Position numbers and translations under genes: made by a program. From Bartonella sp. HY038 (GTDB lineage Bacteria > Pseudomonadota > Alphaproteobacteria > Rhizobiales > Rhizobiaceae): a DNA stretch of 64,000 nucleotides. The notes under the pieces were generated by a model. That model had not been told where the DNA came from, searched no databases, and saw only the letters and a program-made list of their open reading frames with translations. Shown piece after piece: positions 29,570 through 38,977 of the stretch. Within the stretch, counting starts at the first letter, position 1. Every line of letters begins with the position of its first letter. The DNA lies in the NCBI RefSeq assembly GCF_014117425.1, contig NZ_CP059725.1, positions 2,480,001-2,544,000 of the forward strand, read 5' to 3'.

Positions 29570-30163
29570 TTATGGGCGCGGTTTATGCTGACCTTCTGGA
29601 TGGGAAGGCTTACCATGATCTGGCTTTGCATGTGCCTTATGCTCGCCATCAGGCTTAACATGAGAAGGCTTCTTGTCACCAACATGCTCTGCTCGCATTT
29701 CACGAGCTAAATTATTTAAGCGCGCTAATTGTTCAGGTGTAAGTTTTTCACGAAGCTCTTCGGCGGCTTTTTTAAATGCCTTAGCCTTTTCAGCTTGTTC
29801 AATCATGCGATCGGCCATACGCTCACCTAGAATAAGCTCTTTGGGTCCGTCAGCAGTTTCACCATCGCGAGGCGCCTTATCCGCGTGTGGCGGCTCCGGC
29901 ATTAAACCAACAAGTGCGGCAGTATAAGCACGCCAGCTATCCAACTGGTCAGATTTAATACCAATTGCTGTTTCAATTGCGGAAAGACGTTCAGCCATAC
30001 GCAAAGCATGACGTTCTTCTCCTGCATGTCCACGCGGGCCGCTACCTACTGGCGCTTGCTCTGCATGAGGAGCTGTAGGCTTTGGAGCATCTGGCGCTGC
30101 GAATGCCAAACCTGGCAAAGCAAGAGCACCAACCATCATCGTAGAAAATAACATTTTTTTCAT
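29570..30163 (-). CDS. periplasmic Spy/CpxP-like LTXXQ protein with His-rich tail
   Basis: 197 residues. A signal peptide is cut near AFA-A (residue 22). The body is helical and contains the LTXXQ motif KLTPEQLARLNNLAREM at about 140-155, as in Spy/CpxP envelope-stress proteins and their rhizobial relatives. A middle Pro-rich linker holds MPEPPHADK. From about 160 the tail is rich in His, Lys, Pro and Gly (KPSHVKPDGEHKAHAKPDHG), which could bind Zn, Cu or Ni. It has its own terminator. The role as a periplasmic chaperone or metal buffer is inferred. Confidence 0.8.
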   Translation of the reverse strand: MKKMLFSTMMVGALALPGLAFAAPDAPKPTAPHAEQAPVGSGPRGHAGEERHALRMAERLSAIETAIGIKSDQLDSWRAYTAALVGLMPEPPHADKAPRDGETADGPKELILGERMADRMIEQAEKAKAFKKAAEELREKLTPEQLARLNNLAREMRAEHVGDKKPSHVKPDGEHKAHAKPDHGKPSHPEGQHKPRP

Positions 30164-30666
30164 TTTTTACTCCATCACAATAATATTAATAATAATATAA
30201 AACCTAGTGTCCCAACCGGTGGCCCACCAACATTTGTTGAAGCTATTCTTCAATTTAATCATGTCTAAAATTAGCTTTAATTAAGTCAAAAATGTGTTTT
30301 GCCGTAAAATTAAGATTAATTATTTGCAATAAATCCATTAAATAAGATTAAAATTTTGTAATATTTTAATATTTTTTGAAAAAAACAGCTATAAATTTAT
30401 AAAAATCATTAATATAAACTTTTTTAATATTATAATTTATTAAAAATAATTAATTTATGCCTATTTATAAATTTTTTTTATATAAATAAATTACATATAG
30501 TATTTAATTATTATCAAAATAGACATAACCCTATAGATGTCACGTAAACAGCTCATAGAAAATACCAACTCTATGACACACAAGAACTCTACTTGATCTT
30601 GTTCTTTAGGGCTATTATTATTCCATTTTACTTAAAGTCCTGACCCTAATTTCTAACGGTGCCAAT
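30164..30666. other. extremely AT-rich gap
   Basis: About 500 bases of nearly pure A/T runs. It separates divergent genes and must hold both promoters. No ORF or defined motif was seen. Confidence 0.45.
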
Positions 30667-31116
30667 ATGGGATTTATGAACTATTCAATAATACTGCAAC
30701 TTGATGAATCACGCTCGAAGCTTTTAACTTATATTGGAGATCTTGAAAATTATGGGTGGTCTTTGCAAGATACCAATGGTTATGCATGTTATAAGGATGA
30801 AAATGAAGACTGGCAGCAAGAAAAATATGACGCATCATTAAAAACCAAAATTGCATCATTCATCACCGACAAGAACTGCAATGATATAGCGTTTGAACTC
30901 TATTATAAAGATGCCAATGTCTGCGTAAGTTGCTACAAAGAGGATCACATCGCGTTTTTCTGTTTTCGCGATCGTATAGAGCGGCAATCAGATCGACACA
31001 AATCTATGCCAATTTGGGATGCAGCTTGGTATTTTGACCATCTCATCATGCCTATTTATGCGGCTCATCAATTATCCTATATTGGATATCAAATCTTGCA
31101 AAACGCTGATTATTAA
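30667..31116 (+). CDS. hypothetical protein, orphan
   Basis: 149 residues, soluble and acidic, rich in aromatic residues and cysteine (ICYKEDHIAFFCF-like segment at about 88-100). The second ATG (codon 4, MNYSIILQLDE) is an equally good start. No family was recognised. Size, isolation in AT-rich DNA and the mixed alpha/beta look are like single immunity-type genes, but no toxin is near. Confidence 0.65.
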   Translation: MGFMNYSIILQLDESRSKLLTYIGDLENYGWSLQDTNGYACYKDENEDWQQEKYDASLKTKIASFITDKNCNDIAFELYYKDANVCVSCYKEDHIAFFCFRDRIERQSDRHKSMPIWDAAWYFDHLIMPIYAAHQLSYIGYQILQNADY

Positions 31117-31464
31117 TAAGCTTGAAATTGCTCGCAAGCGACATACAATATTAATGGGCAAGGCCAACCTTATGTCATCGCTTTGACAATTTTTTTAAAA
31201 TTTAAATGCCATTTAATATGATCTCACCCTTAAATTATTTATAAATATATTTATTTGCTTAAAAATAAACAAAGTATATCAAGGTTAATTCTATATTAAT
31301 CATTATATCACCAAATTAGCTTAAATATTTAATCATATCAAATCATTATTCTGCATGCTCTTACTAATACAGCCAACAGAGTTCAATCACGGATAGTCTT
31401 GGCATAAATTTTGGGAGGCTGCATAATACATAAAGCATGATTTAAGTTAACATGGGATAATATA
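31117..31464. other. AT-rich gap, nothing recognised
   Basis: About 350 bases between the orphan gene and the L,D-transpeptidase gene. There is no ORF and no clear hairpin. Confidence 0.4.
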
Positions 31465-32085
31465 ATGAAACTGAAACGAGTATTCAGCGGCTTAGCATTA
31501 TTAGGAGCAGTGGCTACATCAGCTTGTGTAACCAGTGAAGGCCCCACTAGCTTTACATCAACCTATCCACTTGTTCGCGATGCGGGCTATACGATTCCAG
31601 CCATTGATCAAAGCAAAATAAAGCCAGAATTTCGCCGCCAAGTGGTTAGTTACCCAACCACAGAAAAAACCGGCACTTTGATCGTTGATACTAAGAGTAA
31701 ATTTTTATTCCGCGTTATGCCAAATGGCAAAGCCATGCGTTATGGTATCGGCGTTGGACGTGATGGTTTTCGCTGGTCTGGCACTGCTTATATTGGGCAA
31801 AAAAAGGAATGGCCAACCTGGACACCACCTGCATCAATGGTACGCCGACAGCCGCAACTAAGACAATATGCTGGCGGTATGAAGCCGGGGCTTAATAATC
31901 CACTTGGGGCGCGGGCACTTTATTTATATAAAAATGGGCGCGACACTATTTACCGCTTACATGGCACACCAGAATGGTGGACAATTGGTAGCAATATATC
32001 ATCAGGTTGTATTCGCTTAAACAATCAGGATGTGATCGACCTTTACAGCCACACTCCAACTGGCACCAAGGTTATTGTACAATAG
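31465..32085 (+). CDS. L,D-transpeptidase (YkuD domain) lipoprotein
   Basis: 206 residues. Lipoprotein signal with TSAC (C21). The YkuD catalytic motif is complete: H166-GT, then IGSNISSGCIRLNNQD with nucleophile C182 and R184. Such enzymes make 3-3 peptidoglycan cross-links or link outer-membrane proteins to peptidoglycan, at the periplasmic face. The catalytic domain occupies about residues 68-206. Single gene with its own terminator at 32092. Confidence 0.92.
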   Translation: MKLKRVFSGLALLGAVATSACVTSEGPTSFTSTYPLVRDAGYTIPAIDQSKIKPEFRRQVVSYPTTEKTGTLIVDTKSKFLFRVMPNGKAMRYGIGVGRDGFRWSGTAYIGQKKEWPTWTPPASMVRRQPQLRQYAGGMKPGLNNPLGARALYLYKNGRDTIYRLHGTPEWWTIGSNISSGCIRLNNQDVIDLYSHTPTGTKVIVQ

Positions 32086-32091
32086 GCAAAT

Positions 32092-32131
32092 TTTGGTCTT
32101 TTATGATAATTTTTTATGATAAAAGACCAAA
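32092..32131 (+). terminator. hairpin terminator of the L,D-transpeptidase gene
   Basis: TTTGGTCTTTTAT and ATAAAAGACCAAA form a perfect 13-bp stem just behind the stop. The loop is T-rich and ATATT follows. The remaining 330 bases up to recR contain no gene. Confidence 0.7.
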
Positions 32132-32467
32132 TATTATAACCTTACCAAAGGCTAGCCAATACAAATTATCAACCACTTAGCAAATTTCTGTCTTTGATGC
32201 GATGCTTAACAACACTTGATAAAATTAATGCTGCCAATAGCTATAACTGCTTTTCCACCCTCATTATGCTAAATTTATAGCGAACTTATTTTTAAAAAGC
32301 CTAAAAACAAGTCTTTATAGATCTTTACGATTTCATGAAAATTAAACACCCCGATTTATCTTTGCAAAACACGCGATGGATAATTTTAAGTTAATTTTAG
32401 CCAAGCGTTCTTGATATGCTTCGCTCCATCCTCTATTTGAGTTACACCTGATGGAGAATAAATATCT

Positions 32468-33073
32468 ATGTCGAAAACAATAGCTGGCCCTGAAATTGAG
32501 CGCCTTATCCAATTATTGGCGCGGGTGCCTGGGCTTGGGCCTCGTTCTGCGCGGCGAGCTGCATTGCAATTGGTTAAAAAGAAAGAAGCATTGTTAGCAC
32601 CGCTTGCAAAAGCTATGCAAGATGCTGCCGATAATGTTAAGGTTTGTTCAGTTTGCGGTAATATTGATACAATAGATCCCTGCTCTATTTGCTGTGACCC
32701 AAAACGCGATGACGCTATTTTAATTGTTGTTGAAGATGTATCAGACCTTTGGGCACTGGAGCGAGCTGGTACCATGGCAGTAAAATATCACGTCCTTGGC
32801 GGCAGATTATCGCCCCTTGATGGTATTGGTCCCGATCAACTCAATATAAAATCATTGGTGAGCCGCGTTGCACAAGGTAATATAAAGGAAGTTATTTTAG
32901 CAGTAAATGCCACAGTAGAAGGCCAAACCACGGCCCATTATATCACAGACCTAATTGAAGAGTTCAACGTCAAGGTAACACGCCTTGCCCACGGTGTCCC
33001 AGTGGGTGGTGAGCTAGACTATCTTGATGATGGCACTCTTGCTGCCGCTCTTAAAGCTCGCACTAGCCTATAA
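32468..33073 (+). CDS. recR: recombination mediator RecR
   Basis: 201 residues. Order of parts: helix-hairpin-helix ([20 protein letters not shown]), Cys4 zinc finger ([17 protein letters not shown]), then a Toprim domain ([18 protein letters not shown]) and the C-terminal ARVGVP-like block [19 protein letters not shown]. It loads RecA on gaps together with RecO. In many bacteria recR follows dnaX and the ybaB gene; here neither is near and recR stands alone. Confidence 0.95.
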   Translation: MSKTIAGPEIERLIQLLARVPGLGPRSARRAALQLVKKKEALLAPLAKAMQDAADNVKVCSVCGNIDTIDPCSICCDPKRDDAILIVVEDVSDLWALERAGTMAVKYHVLGGRLSPLDGIGPDQLNIKSLVSRVAQGNIKEVILAVNATVEGQTTAHYITDLIEEFNVKVTRLAHGVPVGGELDYLDDGTLAAALKARTSL

Positions 33074-33125
33074 TACGATTTTCATCACAAAGGCTTTATC
33101 ATAAAATTTTTAAGCACTTTATGAG

Positions 33126-33152
33126 GCGAGCCGATAGCAAATACCGGCTCGC
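33126..33152. terminator. hairpin between converging recR and TonB-receptor genes
   Basis: GCGAGCCG and CGGCTCGC form a perfect 8-bp GC-rich stem, followed on the plus strand by TTTAATATTTTT. It probably ends recR transcription and perhaps also the receptor gene. Confidence 0.8.
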
Positions 33153-33162
33153 TTTAATATTT

Positions 33163-35232
33163 TTAAAATTTAGCGGTTAAAGATACAAAATAGCTTCTGC
33201 CATTTTCAGCATAATTTGATTCAGCTTTTGGCTGGTTATCAAAAATATTGTTAATGCCTGCTCTTACCGTAAAGTTCTTGGTTGGATCATATTTTACCGA
33301 GAAATTGGTAATATTGTAAGCGGAAACATTTTGCGCTGATAAAGTTTCTGCAATAGTATAATCAACCTGCTTGCCATAAAAATCCATCGATGCGGTCATA
33401 GCAAGATTTTCTAGGGCTTGCCATGTTAACTCCGTATGGATTGAATATTCTGGATCTGCTGAAAGCGGCTGACCCGTTTCAAGGTTTTTTGACTCAATAA
33501 GATAGGTTGCCGTATTATTCCATGTCCAGTTAGGATGGAAATAAAGAGTGAAATTACCTTCAAGACCTTGCGTTCTTGCTCTATCGACATTGACCTGTTG
33601 CACATATTTCGTGCCATTAGGCATGATAAGAGTTGCGACGCGAGCTGAGGTAATCTTATCATCAATCTCATTATAGAAATAGGTAAGCCCGGCATCAAAC
33701 ATGGAATGCATGTAATAGCCGCCGACTTCGAAACTATTGCTTGTTTCAGGCTTCAAATTTGGGTTACCAACCATTTCGCATGGGCCGCCCACAGCACCGC
33801 AGCCGCGACCGCGTGATGTTTGCACCCAATGAGGGTTGAGCTGACGTAGATTTGGCGCTTTAAACGCCTGCGCCCAACCTGCCTTCAATGTTAAAGCGTC
33901 ATTAACATTATAGTTGAAATAGACGCGTGGGCTGGTATGGGTACCAAATTTTTCATGGCGATCAACACGTAAGCCAAGGGTCATTTTCAATACATCAGTT
34001 AAATGAACCTGATCTTCAGCAAAAATAGCAGCCGTCCACATTGTTGTTTCTGGTGAGCCTTTTGTACCAAGCCACGTATTTAACTTGCCGGTGTTTTCAT
34101 CATCGACCATTTTTTCGTGACGATAATCGCCACCAATAGTCAAATCCTGCTTAAAGCCCATCAGAGTAAGCGGCATAGAAAGCTTACCGTCAAGAGTTGC
34201 GGTAGTCACGGAAATAGCGGTTGAACCAGTGACTGCACCGGCACGGTTTGTAGTATTATGAAGATTTTTGGCTTCTTCAATTTGTCCCGTAACTGTTGAT
34301 GTTCCAAAGCCCCAATCACCAATGTGACGAATAGAACCGTGAACACGACGAATTTCAGTTTCGCTATTATCTACTTCGTTAGGTTCAAGCCAAGGCTTGT
34401 ATTTCTGCCTTGCTCCGCCACCTTCAAATTCAAAACGATGATCCTTATTTGGTGTCCAAGTGAAGCGACCATTAAGATCATAATCATCAACACCGCGTGG
34501 CACTTGTAGGCCATCATGGTCGTTAGGATTTGCTGGCTTTTGACGACCAATGCTACCAAACCCCATGAAGTCCAACTGACCGGGAACGATTGCACCACCA
34601 ATAAAGCCCTTTGCTTTACGAGTTGTACCTGTGCCGCTGCTTGCTGGCGCAATATATTCGGTTGTTAATGAGCCAGTCCATTTACCTTCTGGACGTTTGG
34701 TGATGATATTGACAACACCGCCCAAGGCATCCGAACCATAAAGGGTTGACATTGGTCCGCGAACAACTTCAATGCGATCAATTGCATCAATTGGCACCCA
34801 ATCAAGATCACCATTATAGTGACGCATCGTGGTAAGACCAGCGTTAACACGCTTTCCATCAATTAAAATAAGCGTATAGCCAGACCCCATGCCGCGCATA
34901 CTAATGCCGCGTGTACCATCGCTACCAAAACCGACATTAACGCCCGGTACAGTACGCAAAATCTCAGTAATATCAGGCACTGCACGTTGTTGTAACTGCT
35001 CTTGCCCAACAACGGAAACACTGGCAGGCGCATCAACCAAATTTGTAGCAACAGATGTACCAGTAACAACAACCGTATCTAATAGCACAGTATTGCCGTT
35101 GCGACTTTGCCCTTCTTCTTCAGTGCTATCTGTTTGCTCGGCTGAAGTTTGAGCAAAAGATTGCGGTACTAACGATAACAGGCTTACCCCTACAATAAGC
35201 GCTCCTATCGTTGCTGATAGTTTCGTTTTCAT
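33163..35232 (-). CDS. TonB-dependent outer-membrane receptor (siderophore type)
   Basis: 689 residues. Signal peptide cut near SFA-Q (residue 28). TonB box DTVVVTGT, then a plug domain with GVNVGFGSDGTRGISMRGMG and IDRIEVVRGPMSTLYGSDALGGVVNIIT quoted in parts, then a 22-strand barrel ending YFVSLTAKF with the terminal Phe. The plug is close to the FepA/CirA/IrgA group, so a catecholate siderophore is the best guess. The ATG at 35232 has GGAG six bases ahead and is preferred over a TTG 12 bases upstream. A TGA-N9-TCA box right upstream points to iron control. No ABC transporter or siderophore genes adjoin it. Confidence 0.92.
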   Translation of the reverse strand: MKTKLSATIGALIVGVSLLSLVPQSFAQTSAEQTDSTEEEGQSRNGNTVLLDTVVVTGTSVATNLVDAPASVSVVGQEQLQQRAVPDITEILRTVPGVNVGFGSDGTRGISMRGMGSGYTLILIDGKRVNAGLTTMRHYNGDLDWVPIDAIDRIEVVRGPMSTLYGSDALGGVVNIITKRPEGKWTGSLTTEYIAPASSGTGTTRKAKGFIGGAIVPGQLDFMGFGSIGRQKPANPNDHDGLQVPRGVDDYDLNGRFTWTPNKDHRFEFEGGGARQKYKPWLEPNEVDNSETEIRRVHGSIRHIGDWGFGTSTVTGQIEEAKNLHNTTNRAGAVTGSTAISVTTATLDGKLSMPLTLMGFKQDLTIGGDYRHEKMVDDENTGKLNTWLGTKGSPETTMWTAAIFAEDQVHLTDVLKMTLGLRVDRHEKFGTHTSPRVYFNYNVNDALTLKAGWAQAFKAPNLRQLNPHWVQTSRGRGCGAVGGPCEMVGNPNLKPETSNSFEVGGYYMHSMFDAGLTYFYNEIDDKITSARVATLIMPNGTKYVQQVNVDRARTQGLEGNFTLYFHPNWTWNNTATYLIESKNLETGQPLSADPEYSIHTELTWQALENLAMTASMDFYGKQVDYTIAETLSAQNVSAYNITNFSVKYDPTKNFTVRAGINNIFDNQPKAESNYAENGRSYFVSLTAKF

Positions 35233-35243
35233 TCCACTCTCCA

Positions 35244-35266
35244 AATATGATAATCGATGTCATATT
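35244..35266. promoter_or_regulatory. RirA-type iron-responsive box at the TonB-receptor gene
   Basis: TGATAATCGATGTCA (35248-35262) fits the TGA-N9-TCA iron-responsive operator of rhizobial RirA. It is embedded in a longer repeat with AATATGA/TCATATT arms. It lies 16 bases upstream of the start codon, so a bound repressor would block the promoter or early transcription. Confidence 0.6.
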
Positions 35267-35897
35267 AAAAGACTGATGAAATTAATTTTTTTTAATGTCA
35301 ACAACTGGCAAGGCATAAAATACAGTTATTTAAGCGTCTTTAGACATATTATAAAAACGACAATGAAATATGGTTAAAATTTTATAAATTGAGCTAATAT
35401 ATTTGCAGCTTCAGCCCCCAAATTGTCCTGCATTTTTTCCAATATATAGTCAATCGAATCACAAATTAGGCTGAAAATCGACTATATTTTATATATTGCT
35501 ATCATTACAGCGCTCTAATTTTCAACCACTGCATATTATGTCATTTTAGTTTTTTCCCGCTTAATAATTAGTCAAAAAACAGTATTTTTAAGACATTTTA
35601 GCAATTTAACATGTAAAGACTACAATTTTTAAAAATAGCTTATCAAGTTAAATAAAACCGCCATTTTTAATGCAAAACCATCCCCCTTTGATTGACCAAC
35701 GCCAACACATAAGCTTTTAGGGCAAAAGACCTAGCTTTTAAGTAAAACATAATTTTATGTCTGCTTATAAATAATATATTCATATTTTTAAATATATTTA
35801 ACAAATAGCCCCCCTAGAAATAGTTGGGAGAGCGGCAATATAAGACGGCTAAAGGTCTTGTGCTAATTTATGCACTAGTTTGTAATTCGAGGTTTTA
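35267..35897. other. AT-rich gap between divergent genes
   Basis: About 630 bases with no ORF. It presumably contains the promoters of the TonB receptor and the reductase. A small GTGC/GCAC repeat near 35860 is the only structure noticed. Confidence 0.4.
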
Positions 35898-36731
35898 ATG
35901 AAAACTGCAACACTACCTAACGGTATTTCTATACCGGCTCTTGGCCAAGGAACATGGGGCATGGGGCAAGGCCGTCTGCCAGCGGGCGAAGAAGCCGATG
36001 CTCTACGTCATGGTATTCAAAGGGGCATGACCCTTATCGATACTGCCGAAATGTATGGTGATGGCGGTGCAGAGCAAGTGGTAGGCGAAGCCATGCAAGG
36101 GTTTCGTGATGATGTATTTCTTGTCGACAAGGTATTACCATCGAATGCTTGCCGCCTACGCATACAGCATGCATGTGAGCGTAGTTTACGCAACCTCGAT
36201 ACGGATTATATAGACCTATATCTGTTACATTGGCGAGGGGCTTTTGCACTAGAAGAGGTCGTTGAGAGTTTTGAAGCCTTGAAAGAACAAGGTAAGATAA
36301 AACATTGGGGCGTGAGTAACTTTGATATTGCGGATATGGAAGAACTCCAAAAGATAGCGCCATCAAACTCCATTGTTACGGATCAAGTGCTTTACAATCT
36401 TTTACGACGTGGGATAGAGTTTGATCTTATGCCTTGGTGTAAAAGTCAAGCCATTCCAATCATGGCTTATTCCCCAATTGAGCAAGCGCGTATTTTAAAA
36501 TATCCACAATTACATCAAATAGCCCAAAAATATCGGGCAACGCCTGCAGCGATTGCACTTGCCTTTGTGTTACGCATTGAAAATATCATTGCTATTCCCA
36601 AAGCGTCAGATCCAATCCACATAGATGAGAACCTCATGGCATTAACTATTCATTTGACTGAAGAGGATTTGTTACTATTAGATAAAGTTTTTTCAGCACC
36701 TACGTCCAAAACACGCTTAGAAATGCTGTAG
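35898..36731 (+). CDS. aldo/keto reductase
   Basis: A 277-residue NADPH-dependent oxidoreductase with a TIM barrel. The catalytic tetrad is visible: D and Y in LIDTAEMYG, the lysine in VFLVDKVLP and the histidine in YLLHWRG. Cofactor-site segments are VSNFDIADM, YNLLRRGIE and AIPKASDP. It is close to the E. coli YtbE/DkgB-like group; the substrate is unknown. Single gene, converging on the sensor kinase. Confidence 0.9.
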   Translation: MKTATLPNGISIPALGQGTWGMGQGRLPAGEEADALRHGIQRGMTLIDTAEMYGDGGAEQVVGEAMQGFRDDVFLVDKVLPSNACRLRIQHACERSLRNLDTDYIDLYLLHWRGAFALEEVVESFEALKEQGKIKHWGVSNFDIADMEELQKIAPSNSIVTDQVLYNLLRRGIEFDLMPWCKSQAIPIMAYSPIEQARILKYPQLHQIAQKYRATPAAIALAFVLRIENIIAIPKASDPIHIDENLMALTIHLTEEDLLLLDKVFSAPTSKTRLEML

Positions 36732-36779
36732 AAACTTTTAGAATGCCAGCGTTAAATAAAATAGCTTCATTACTTTAAA

Positions 36780-36811
36780 ATGTGCGGTCACAAAATTTTA
36801 AAGCCGCACAT
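36780..36811. terminator. hairpin between converging genes
   Basis: ATGTGCGG and CCGCACAT form an 8-bp stem with a 16-base loop between the reductase and kinase genes. T- and A-runs on its flanks are modest. Confidence 0.55.
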
Positions 36812-36830
36812 GCTAAAAAATTTAAATAGC

Positions 36831-38291
36831 CTATCTCAAGCGAAAATTTCCACGGGATACTAGTTTCAAGTTTTCAAGTTCAAGAATAATCCTTGCTCCG
36901 CCATCTGGTTTATTTTCAAATATTGGTTTTGCATCAAATTGCATGCTCAATTTGGAAATGATAAGGTGACCTAAGCCTTTACCACTAAGACTTTTATTTT
37001 TAGCCATGTCATCTGGGAAGCCTTTGCCATTATCCTCAACAATGAGCTTCAATGTGCCGTCGTCATGTCCTTTTAGTGTAACAGCAATAATTCCCGGTTC
37101 TTGAGGTATAAACGCATGCTTGACTGCATTGGTTACAAGCTCACCTGCAATAATTGCCAAAGTTGTCGCATCACGGGCGCTAATACGAAGACTTTCGATA
37201 TTGGTCTTAATCGTAATCCTTGCTCGCTTCGGTTGCGGTAAAGACAGCTCAATATCATTTATAACAGTTTCAAAAAAATCTTTAGTATCAGCTGTATCCA
37301 TGTCTTCCGACAGGCGCAACCGCCTATGAGCTGTAGCAATAGTCTGTATGTGATCGCGCGCGACTATAAGGGCTGATTTCACCTCATCATTATTTGATTG
37401 ATTGATCTGAATGGATAATAAGGACGAAACCGTTGCTAAAGAATTGCCAATACGGTGACTTGCATCTTGCAATAAAAATTCAACACGCTGGCGCTCTTTT
37501 TCAGCATATTGTGTTGCAGTTTCCAACTCATTGGTGCGCTCCTTTACACGCTGCTCCAATAAAGCATTTTTTAATCCCAAACGATTTTGATAATTTTTTA
37601 GTTGCTCCACGTCACGATTTAACTGCTGATTTACAAAATAAGCTAAAACAAAGGTGGTTATAATTGCGGTTAAAGCGATATAGTTAAGAATTGAGCGTAA
37701 AAGCCTAAGTCGATCATAATTGGAAATTAGTAAATGTTCTTCTTGCTCAATGAAATTGACAATAAGCTTGGTAATAGGACCTGTTGTTAATCTTTCCTCT
37801 ACACGTGGCTTTAAGGCAGCATCAACCTTATTAGGTAGCAGGCGAGTGATAGACATCAATTGTTTTAAATATTCCCGCCTTAACAGAACATTTATAGCAA
37901 CGTCTTGGTACCATGCCTGCCACACTGCATTGCCTCGGGTAATGCTATTAAGTTGGCCAAGATTAAGGTCAATCTCCTCAGTACTATGCGTGAATTTTGT
38001 ATCGTATTCAGGATTTCTTGTTAGGTAATAAGCACGCTCGGCTTCTGTTTGCGCAATAAGATTAAGTAAAAGATGATCGCATAAATGTCTAAGCTCTGTG
38101 GTCGATGATACGGCTAAAAGATGGCGATCAATCGCTTTAGACAATGGAAAAACGGCTGCAGCTGCCGCAATGACTAGAAATAATGTCAACGCAATGGCTT
38201 TTTGCCTTAGGCTATTCGTGGCCGTAGTACTTGGTGCAACCTTTATATCTGGATTGATTGGGGGTAAATTTGATAATGAACTATTGGACAT
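36831..38291 (-). CDS. membrane sensor histidine kinase of the HWE/HisKA_2 type
   Basis: 486 residues. Membrane helices at about 31-50 and 201-221 enclose a periplasmic helical domain of about 150 residues that fits a CHASE3-like four-helix sensor. A coiled-coil linker (226-275) leads to the HisKA_2 phosphoacceptor H279 in LLQDASHRIGNSLATVSSLLS. The ATPase domain has the N box ELVTNAVKHAF (N388) and the G boxes VEDNGKGFP and GKGLGHLI. Kinases of this type often feed the PhyR/NepR/EcfG general stress response of alphaproteobacteria. No response regulator is encoded nearby, so it is an orphan kinase. The signal is unknown. Confidence 0.88.
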   Translation of the reverse strand: MSNSSLSNLPPINPDIKVAPSTTATNSLRQKAIALTLFLVIAAAAAVFPLSKAIDRHLLAVSSTTELRHLCDHLLLNLIAQTEAERAYYLTRNPEYDTKFTHSTEEIDLNLGQLNSITRGNAVWQAWYQDVAINVLLRREYLKQLMSITRLLPNKVDAALKPRVEERLTTGPITKLIVNFIEQEEHLLISNYDRLRLLRSILNYIALTAIITTFVLAYFVNQQLNRDVEQLKNYQNRLGLKNALLEQRVKERTNELETATQYAEKERQRVEFLLQDASHRIGNSLATVSSLLSIQINQSNNDEVKSALIVARDHIQTIATAHRRLRLSEDMDTADTKDFFETVINDIELSLPQPKRARITIKTNIESLRISARDATTLAIIAGELVTNAVKHAFIPQEPGIIAVTLKGHDDGTLKLIVEDNGKGFPDDMAKNKSLSGKGLGHLIISKLSMQFDAKPIFENKPDGGARIILELENLKLVSRGNFRLR

Positions 38292-38887
38292 ACAATTTCC
38301 CCAAATGTAATTATAATAATAATGGTATTATATTTTATAATATTAGTATTTTATTATAAGTAATTCTTTCCTCACTTATATGTAGCGAATATAAAATATT
38401 AAAAGGGGTATCTTTTATTTTTTTCATACAATCTATATTGTAAAGTTGAATGATTTTTATCGAATTTTGTATTTTGAAAATATCAAGATCTTCTCGCAGT
38501 CACTAAGACGCCTATTAATTTTAGCAAATAATATAAGAATCTTTCGTAATAACGAGAAGAAGAGAAGCAGAGAATGTCAATTTTTAAAGACTCATCGACA
38601 CATTTATCGGGAAACTTATTTCATGCAAAATACACAAATATAGCTGTAATCAACGCGTCCCGAACTCAACCGAGTATATACCAACTCTTCGTTTCCACTC
38701 TTGTATATTTTTGCAGTCCATTGGGCTTTGTTCTTAAATAAAATTCTGCAGCTAGCGTTTCACTTATTGCATTTTAATTGATAACTCTGCTTCGTATCGT
38801 GCCATAAAATTGCTGAGACTAATGATTTCGTTATATTTTCAAGGGCAAACAGCTCCTAGAAAAGCACCAATTATATAAAAACAAACA
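38292..38887. other. AT-rich gap without a supported gene
   Basis: About 600 bases upstream of the sensor kinase. One 65-codon open frame on the plus strand (38446) has no ribosome site and an unlikely composition. Nothing else was seen except the terminator at its end. Confidence 0.4.
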
Positions 38888-38925
38888 AATAGGCGCTTTA
38901 TGCATTAAAGCATAAAGCGCCTATT
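38888..38925 (-). terminator. strong terminator of the coiled-coil protein gene
   Basis: A perfect 16-bp stem (AATAGGCGCTTTATGC and its complement) with a 6-base loop. Read on the minus strand, it is followed by T-rich sequence. Confidence 0.88.
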
Positions 38926-38977
38926 TTGTAGTTTGAGGAATTCAATTAATATACTATCAAATTATTGTTCTGGCATT

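Noticed and set aside
38446..38643. 65-codon ORF upstream of the sensor kinase
   Set aside because: No ribosome site, improbable composition, no family signal.
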